Below, one piece after another: positions 59,491-64,000 of a stretch of 64,000 bases of DNA. How positions within the stretch are numbered: the stretch's first letter is position 1; each line of letters opens with the position of its first letter. Both the position numbers and the translations under genes were made by a program. The DNA comes from Actinomycetota bacterium (lineage in GTDB: Bacteria > Actinomycetota > Actinomycetes > Nanopelagicales > Nanopelagicaceae), in the NCBI GenBank assembly GCA_009698815.1, contig WLPJ01000002.1, forward strand, positions 1 to 64,000, read 5' to 3'. Under the pieces are notes generated by a model. It ran no database searches and had not been told where the DNA came from. It was given only the letters and a program-made list of their open reading frames with translations.

Positions 59491-61209
59491 CTATGCGTCA
59501 ATAATGTCACAGAGCACAGTGCCGCTAGATACGGTTTCACCGATTACTGCTTTGAGATTTGTAATCTTGCCCGCCTTATGTGCGTTAAGTGGTTGTTCCA
59601 TCTTCATCGCCTCAAGGACGATTACTAAATCACCAACTTCAACGCTCTGGCCATCTACAACTGCAATCTTTACGACCGTGCCTTGCATGGGGCTAGTTAG
59701 ACCAGTCCCGCTTGCGCCACCAACAATTGCAGCTTTAGCACGGTGGCGTTTTACAACTGGTTCAGGAGTGTGAAGTTTTACTTCAAAGCGCTTGCCATTT
59801 ACTTCAGCAACTAAGTGTTCTGCCGCTACTCGAGTTGTAACTGGGGCAGCAGTTGCTACAAATGCTGGAATTTCATTTTTAAATTCATTTTCAATATAAC
59901 TTGTATAGATCTTGAAATCTTCGGTAAATGCGGGATCTTCTAAAATAGCGCGATGGAATGGAATTGCTGTTGCTAAACCATCAACTTCAAATTCGGCGAG
60001 TGCGCGACGTGCACGTTCAATAGCCTGCTCGCGAGTTGCACCAGTAACGATTAACTTGGCTAATAGCGAATCAAAGTTGCCACCGATAGTGTCACCGTTC
60101 TTAAAGCCAGCATCGATTCGCACGCCTGGCCCAGTCGGTAAATTCCATTGCGAAATTCGACCTGGTGCAGGCAAGAACGAACGTCCTGGATCTTCACCGT
60201 TGATGCGGAACTCAAGTGAGTGGCCTCTAATTTCGGGATCATCAAATCCCAGACTCTCGCCCATGGCAATTCGGAATTGTTCGCGCACTAAATCAATCCC
60301 GGTTACTTCTTCACTTACTGGGTGCTCAACTTGCAAACGAGTATTAACTTCCAAAAAGGAGATTGTGCCGTCTAATCCGATTAAGAATTCGCAAGTTCCA
60401 GCGCCGACATACCCAGCCTCTTTCATAATCGCTTTACTGGAGCGGTAGAGCTCTTCATTCTGCGCATCTGTGAGAAATGGTGCGGGGGCTTCTTCGACCA
60501 ATTTTTGATGACGGCGCTGTAATGAGCAATCACGAGTACTGATGACAACTGCGTGCCCATCTTGATCAACTAATACTTGAGTTTCCACGTGACGTGGCTT
60601 ATCTAAATAGCGCTCGACAAAACATTCACCGCGACCAAAACCAGCAATGGCTTCGCGTACGGCGGAGGCAAATAGTTCAGGGATTTCATCCATTGTGCGG
60701 GCTACTTTTAAACCGCGGCCTCCACCACCGAAGGCGGCCTTAATGGCAACTGGCAGACCATATTCCTTAGCAAATGCGGTGACTTCTTCGTGTCCCGCAA
60801 CCGGATCTTTTGTTCCAGCAACGAGTGGTGCGCCGGCTTTTGCCGCAATGCGACGGGCAGAAACTTTGTCACCCAGTGCGCTAATTGCCGCCGGTGGTGG
60901 ACCAATCCAAATTAGACCGGCATCGAGGACTGCTTGGGCAAAGTCAGCGCGCTCTGAAAGGAAACCATAACCAGGGTGGACTGCATCAGCACCTGAATCT
61001 TTAGCAGCCGCAATTATCTTTTTAATATCTAAATATGTTTGAGTTGCAGTAGTTCCATTTAATGAAAATGCAAAGTCTGCACTCTTTGTATGTATTGCAT
61101 CGCGATCTTCTTCAGAATAAACGGCAACGCTCTCCAGCCCATGATCGCGGCAAGCGCGAATCACGCGTACTGCTATCTCACCGCGGTTGGCAATCAGAAC
61201 GCGTTTCAT
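59491..61209 (-). CDS. accA: Acyl-CoA carboxylase alpha subunit (biotin carboxylase + BCCP)
   Basis: This 572-aa subunit carboxylates its own biotin for acetyl-/propionyl-CoA carboxylase. Biotin carboxylase domain (about 1-445): [58 protein letters not shown]. The C-terminal biotinyl domain ends the protein, with the biotinylated Lys536 in [10 protein letters not shown]. It overlaps maf by 4 bp and is the last gene of the carboxylase operon. The gene for its biotin ligase is divergent at the operon's other end. Whether acetyl- or propionyl-CoA is preferred is not clear. Confidence 0.94.
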   Translation of the reverse strand: MKRVLIANRGEIAVRVIRACRDHGLESVAVYSEEDRDAIHTKSADFAFSLNGTTATQTYLDIKKIIAAAKDSGADAVHPGYGFLSERADFAQAVLDAGLIWIGPPPAAISALGDKVSARRIAAKAGAPLVAGTKDPVAGHEEVTAFAKEYGLPVAIKAAFGGGGRGLKVARTMDEIPELFASAVREAIAGFGRGECFVERYLDKPRHVETQVLVDQDGHAVVISTRDCSLQRRHQKLVEEAPAPFLTDAQNEELYRSSKAIMKEAGYVGAGTCEFLIGLDGTISFLEVNTRLQVEHPVSEEVTGIDLVREQFRIAMGESLGFDDPEIRGHSLEFRINGEDPGRSFLPAPGRISQWNLPTGPGVRIDAGFKNGDTIGGNFDSLLAKLIVTGATREQAIERARRALAEFEVDGLATAIPFHRAILEDPAFTEDFKIYTSYIENEFKNEIPAFVATAAPVTTRVAAEHLVAEVNGKRFEVKLHTPEPVVKRHRAKAAIVGGASGTGLTSPMQGTVVKIAVVDGQSVEVGDLVIVLEAMKMEQPLNAHKAGKITNLKAVIGETVSSGTVLCDIIDA

Positions 61210-61808
61210 CGCATCTCCTTAACTTGTGGCCAAGAATAGCCAAGTTGCGACATGGCAGATCTTAAAAAGGGCATTGATAATCCGACTACATTTGTGTAAT
61301 CGCCTTCGATCACTGGAATAAATGGTGATCCAAATCCATCTAAGGTGAAACCACCCGCTACCTGAAGTGGTTCACCAGATGCGATGTAGTCATCAATTTC
61401 AAGATCACTCATTTCGGAGAAAGTAACTTTAGTTGTCACCCGATCTGCAATCTCACGACCTTGAACTGTGTCAATTATGCAGTGTCCGGTATGCAATAGA
61501 CCGCTGCGGCCACTGATTGCTTGCGCACGCCCCTTGGCAATCTCAGGCGTTCCAGGCTTTCCAAAAGATATTCCGTCAACGTCAAATGTGGAATCGCAAC
61601 CAATAATGATCGCTGGAAAATCTACTTGTTCGCGCACTGTGTGCGCCTTAGTCACCGCTAGCGCGATCACCATATCTGCAGGTTTCATCGCGTTAAAAAA
61701 TTCTGTCTCTTCATCGACGCGACTAACCATGACTATTGGCGTGATTCCGGCGCCTTCTAGTAAACGGCGACGAGAAGTCGATTGTGAAGCAAGGACAACT
61801 TTAGGCAT
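61206..61808 (-). CDS. maf: Maf-family nucleotide pyrophosphatase
   Basis: Maf proteins hydrolyse non-canonical or excess nucleoside triphosphates (dTTP/UTP or m7GTP types); 200 aa. It shows the N-terminal [16 protein letters not shown], the metal/catalytic Asp in [13 protein letters not shown], and [13 protein letters not shown]. It sits between accE and accA with 4-bp and 1-bp overlaps, the usual place in actinobacterial carboxylase operons. Confidence 0.92.
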   Translation of the reverse strand: MPKVVLASQSTSRRRLLEGAGITPIVMVSRVDEETEFFNAMKPADMVIALAVTKAHTVREQVDFPAIIIGCDSTFDVDGISFGKPGTPEIAKGRAQAISGRSGLLHTGHCIIDTVQGREIADRVTTKVTFSEMSDLEIDDYIASGEPLQVAGGFTLDGFGSPFIPVIEGDYTNVVGLSMPFLRSAMSQLGYSWPQVKEMR

Positions 61809-61993
61809 TATTTAGATTTTCTCCGAGCGCCATAAGTTATCTGATTTGGCAGTGGTTGGCGAAGTTGTGGAAGTCCAAAGAGACTCCGCTTTATTACTGG
61901 CTTAAATTCTTTAACTTTATGCTGATCCAAAGCTGCCTTTAAAGCCAGTAGCTCAACAGGTGTTGGATTGCCAGCGGTAACTGTAAATTTCAT
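61808..61993 (-). CDS. accE: Acyl-CoA carboxylase epsilon subunit
   Basis: This is a small 61-aa subunit specific to actinobacterial acyl-CoA carboxylases, which stabilises the alpha-beta complex. The N-terminal strand-helix FTVTAGNPTPVELLALKAAL is the family signature; the C-terminal half is basic. It shares one base with the carboxyltransferase gene upstream and one with maf downstream, the same order as in Streptomyces. Confidence 0.88.
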   Translation of the reverse strand: MKFTVTAGNPTPVELLALKAALDQHKVKEFKPVIKRSLFGLPQLRQPLPNQITYGARRKSK

Positions 61994-63564
61994 TAGAGTG
62001 GAATATTTCCGTGCTTGCGAGCCGGCAAAGTATCACGCTTAGTTTTAAGTGTGCGGAAAGCCTTGGTGATGTAAGCACGAGATTGATGCGGTTCGATAAC
62101 GCTATCGATGGTGCCGCGTTCTGCCGCAGCATATGGATTAGAAAGAGTATCGGTGTAGTCAGAGACTAATTCGGCGCGTGCTTTTTCTGGATCTTTGGCA
62201 TCTGCTAACTCTTTACGATACAAAATATTTACCGCACCTTGTGCTCCCATTACTGCGATTTCTGCACTTGGCCAAGCGAAGTTGATATCGCTACCTAAGT
62301 ATTTGGATCCCATAACAATAAAAGCGCCACCATAGGCTTTACGGGTAATTAAGGTTACGAGTGGAACAGATGCTTCTGCATAGGCGTAAAGCAATTTAGC
62401 GCCACGACGAATAATTCCATTCCATTCTTGTTCTATGCCGGGCATGAATCCCGGAACATCTACCAAGGTAAGAATTGGGATATTAAAGGCATCGCAGAAA
62501 CGAAGGAAACGAGCGGCTTTTTCGCTGGAATTAATATCTAGGGTGCCCGCCAACTGTGAAGGTTGGTTGGCAATAATGCCAATCGATTCGCCTTCAATAC
62601 GGGCAAATCCAACAATGATATTAGGAGCATATAAAGCATGAACTTCTAGGAATTCGCCTTCGTCAACCAGTGTTGTAATCAAAACCTTCATGTCATATGG
62701 CTGATTTGGGCTATCTGGAATTAGATGGTTAAGCGCAGCATCTTGCGCACTCTCTTCCAAAGTTTGGGTTGGTGGCAGATGGGGAGATGCATCCATATTG
62801 TTGGAAGGTAGATAAGAAAGCAGCGCTTTTACATAATCAATTGCATCGGCTTCACTATCTGCCAGATAGTGCGCATTACCTGAGCGAGTGTTATGGGTTA
62901 AAGCACCGCCAAGTTCTTCCATTCCGACATCTTCACCAGTAACTGTTTTGATGACATCGGGACCAGTAATAAACATATGTGAAGTTTCGTTGACCATAAC
63001 GGTGAAGTCAGTTAGGGCAGGTGAGTAGGCAGATCCACCCGCACATGGACCAAGGATTAGCGAGATCTGTGGAATAACACCTGATGATCGAGTGTTAAGT
63101 CGGAAGATTTTGCCATAACCGTTAAGGGAAGCAACTCCTTCTTGGATGCGAGCTCCACCAGAATCGTTAATACCAATTAATGGAATACCACTTTTGAGCG
63201 CAAACGCAGCGATCTTTACAATCTTTTCGGCGTGAACTTCACCGAGACTGCCGCCCATAACCGTGAAATCTTGTGAATACAGCGCAATCGGACGTCCATC
63301 AACGGTTGCGGTTCCGATAACAACGCCATCGCCATAAGGACGGTTATTTTCCATCCCGAATTGTGTGGAACGGTGACGCGCAAATGCATCTATCTCGGTA
63401 AAGGAATCGGCATCGACTAGCAAAGCAATTCTCTCGCGTGCAGTTAATTTACCTTTAGCATGTTGCTTCTCAACGGCCCGAGCAGAACCGGCGTGAACCG
63501 CTTCCTCAACACGTAGCCGAAGATCTTCAATTTTTCCTGAAGTTGTATGCAGATCTGGGTTCAT
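61993..63564 (-). CDS. accB: Acyl-CoA carboxylase beta subunit (carboxyltransferase)
   Basis: This 523-aa crotonase-fold carboxyltransferase passes CO2 from biotin to acetyl- or propionyl-CoA. The oxyanion-hole segments are [20 protein letters not shown] in the N-half and [20 protein letters not shown] with [19 protein letters not shown] in the C-half. The name follows actinobacterial usage (AccB/PccB beta; accD-type in other schemes). A minus-strand TACCGT 6 nt before its ATG suggests a leaderless mRNA starting in an 18-bp gap shared with birA. Confidence 0.93.
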   Translation of the reverse strand: MNPDLHTTSGKIEDLRLRVEEAVHAGSARAVEKQHAKGKLTARERIALLVDADSFTEIDAFARHRSTQFGMENNRPYGDGVVIGTATVDGRPIALYSQDFTVMGGSLGEVHAEKIVKIAAFALKSGIPLIGINDSGGARIQEGVASLNGYGKIFRLNTRSSGVIPQISLILGPCAGGSAYSPALTDFTVMVNETSHMFITGPDVIKTVTGEDVGMEELGGALTHNTRSGNAHYLADSEADAIDYVKALLSYLPSNNMDASPHLPPTQTLEESAQDAALNHLIPDSPNQPYDMKVLITTLVDEGEFLEVHALYAPNIIVGFARIEGESIGIIANQPSQLAGTLDINSSEKAARFLRFCDAFNIPILTLVDVPGFMPGIEQEWNGIIRRGAKLLYAYAEASVPLVTLITRKAYGGAFIVMGSKYLGSDINFAWPSAEIAVMGAQGAVNILYRKELADAKDPEKARAELVSDYTDTLSNPYAAAERGTIDSVIEPHQSRAYITKAFRTLKTKRDTLPARKHGNIPL

Positions 63565-63582
63565 ACCCTTACGGTACTAGGC
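63565..63582. promoter_or_regulatory. 18-bp bidirectional leaderless promoter (carboxylase operon / birA)
   Basis: Plus strand TACGGT (63570-63575) is 7 nt before the birA GTG; minus strand TACCGT (63571-63576) is 6 nt before the carboxyltransferase ATG. The two hexamers overlap almost completely. Confidence 0.5.
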
Positions 63583-64000
63583 GTGGGCATATCAGCGCCA
63601 AGAGCGCCACTAGATAGGACGATCATCGCTTCGCAACTTTCGCCATACTGGCGGGTAAGCGTGGTTGATCTCACTACCTCTACACAAATTGATCTGGCGG
63701 ATTTAGCGAATGCAGGTCTTGCAACAAAGGGCGATGTTATCGCCGCCGAATTTCAAAGCGGTGGCCGCGGCAGATTAGATCGAAAATTCGATGCACCTGC
63801 AGGTAGCGCCCTTCTCTTTTCTTTTTACATTACGCCAAAGCGCAGCCGCAATGATTGGGGATTTCTCTCACACCTTGCCGCACTTTGTATGTCAGAAATA
63901 ATTTCCAACGATCTAAATATCGCAGTTTCACTAAAATGGCCAAATGATATTTTAATTGCAGGTAAAAAAGTTTGCGGTCTAATTGCACAAGCAACAGCAG
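63583..64000 (+). CDS. birA: Biotin-[acetyl-CoA-carboxylase] ligase (3' end cut off)
   Basis: BirA attaches biotin to the BCCP lysine of acyl-CoA carboxylase. About 139 codons are inside the window. Family motifs are TTSTQIDLADLANAG, the biotin-AMP loop QSGGRGRLDRKF, LKWPNDIL and KKVCGLIAQ. Starting at GTG 63583 gives a short N-terminal segment (PRAPLD...PYWRVSVVD) and no DNA-binding domain, so it is a monofunctional ligase. A GTG at 63661 is possible but would cut conserved sequence. It is divergent from the operon encoding its protein substrate. Confidence 0.9.
   Translation, partial: MGISAPRAPLDRTIIASQLSPYWRVSVVDLTTSTQIDLADLANAGLATKGDVIAAEFQSGGRGRLDRKFDAPAGSALLFSFYITPKRSRNDWGFLSHLAALCMSEIISNDLNIAVSLKWPNDILIAGKKVCGLIAQATA

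Noticed and set aside
59912-60448. 178-codon plus-strand frame inside the biotin carboxylase gene
   Set aside because: Lies fully opposite a conserved coding region and shows no recognisable domain.

Overview
The window looks like part of the chromosome of a small-genome, free-living actinobacterium, most likely a freshwater acI-type organism (Ca. Nanopelagicales, e.g. Planktophila/Nanopelagicus). The actinobacterial markers are a WhiD/WhiB3-type protein, a DUF3017 protein after folD, a PerM-like membrane protein between sucD and purN, an acyl-CoA carboxylase epsilon subunit, an N-terminally extended S9, and a His-rich GroEL tail next to groES. DNA is AT-leaning by eye. Genes are densely packed with many ATGA/TAATG overlaps, and no intergenic gap exceeds about 180 bp. 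The genus assignment is an inference. No rRNA, tRNA, CRISPR, prophage or insertion sequence was recognised.

Layout, left to right. (1) 1-9.4 kb: end of the ribosomal protein/RNA polymerase cluster (rpsD', rpoA, rplQ, truA), an ABC-F ATPase, rplM-rpsI, then amino-sugar synthesis (glmM, glmS) and a PAP2 phosphatase. (2) 9.4-21.8 kb: acpS-alr, a complete Liv-type ABC transporter plus a secreted alpha/beta hydrolase, then tsaE-tsaB-rimI-tsaD and groES-groEL behind a CIRCE-like site. (3) 21.8-28.4 kb: whiD-like gene, a CarH-like MerR/B12 regulator, guaB (without CBS domains), guaB3, guaA, an exported cyclophilin and a PIG-L deacetylase. (4) 28.4-39.3 kb: pcrA, sucCD, perM-like, purN, purH, folD, DUF3017, mdh, icd. 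(5) 39.3-48.3 kb: an S51 peptidase-like gene, an L-arabinose isomerase, a CUT1 sugar ABC transporter, an APH/MTR-kinase-like protein with a divergent enolase paralog, and an MsmX/UgpC-type ATPase. (6) 48.5-59.4 kb: CNNM/CorC protein, trpS, and a nucleoside salvage set (BMP binding protein, cdd, deoA, add facing ALDH fragment, ALDH, deoC, PGM2-like mutase). (7) 59.5-64 kb: acyl-CoA carboxylase operon (biotin carboxylase/BCCP, maf, accE, carboxyltransferase) divergent from birA, which is cut by the right edge.

The accessory genes fit scavenging of dissolved organic matter: amino acids (Liv), sugars (CUT1) and nucleosides. The nucleoside genes give a nearly complete route from deoxynucleosides to glyceraldehyde-3-phosphate plus acetaldehyde, which the aldehyde dehydrogenase can oxidise.

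A recurring regulatory feature is a TANNNT hexamer 6-8 nt upstream of the start codon with no Shine-Dalgarno sequence, which suggests leaderless mRNAs. It helps fix several starts (tsaE, araA, birA). Two very short divergent gaps (29 and 18 bp) appear to hold overlapping back-to-back -10 elements.
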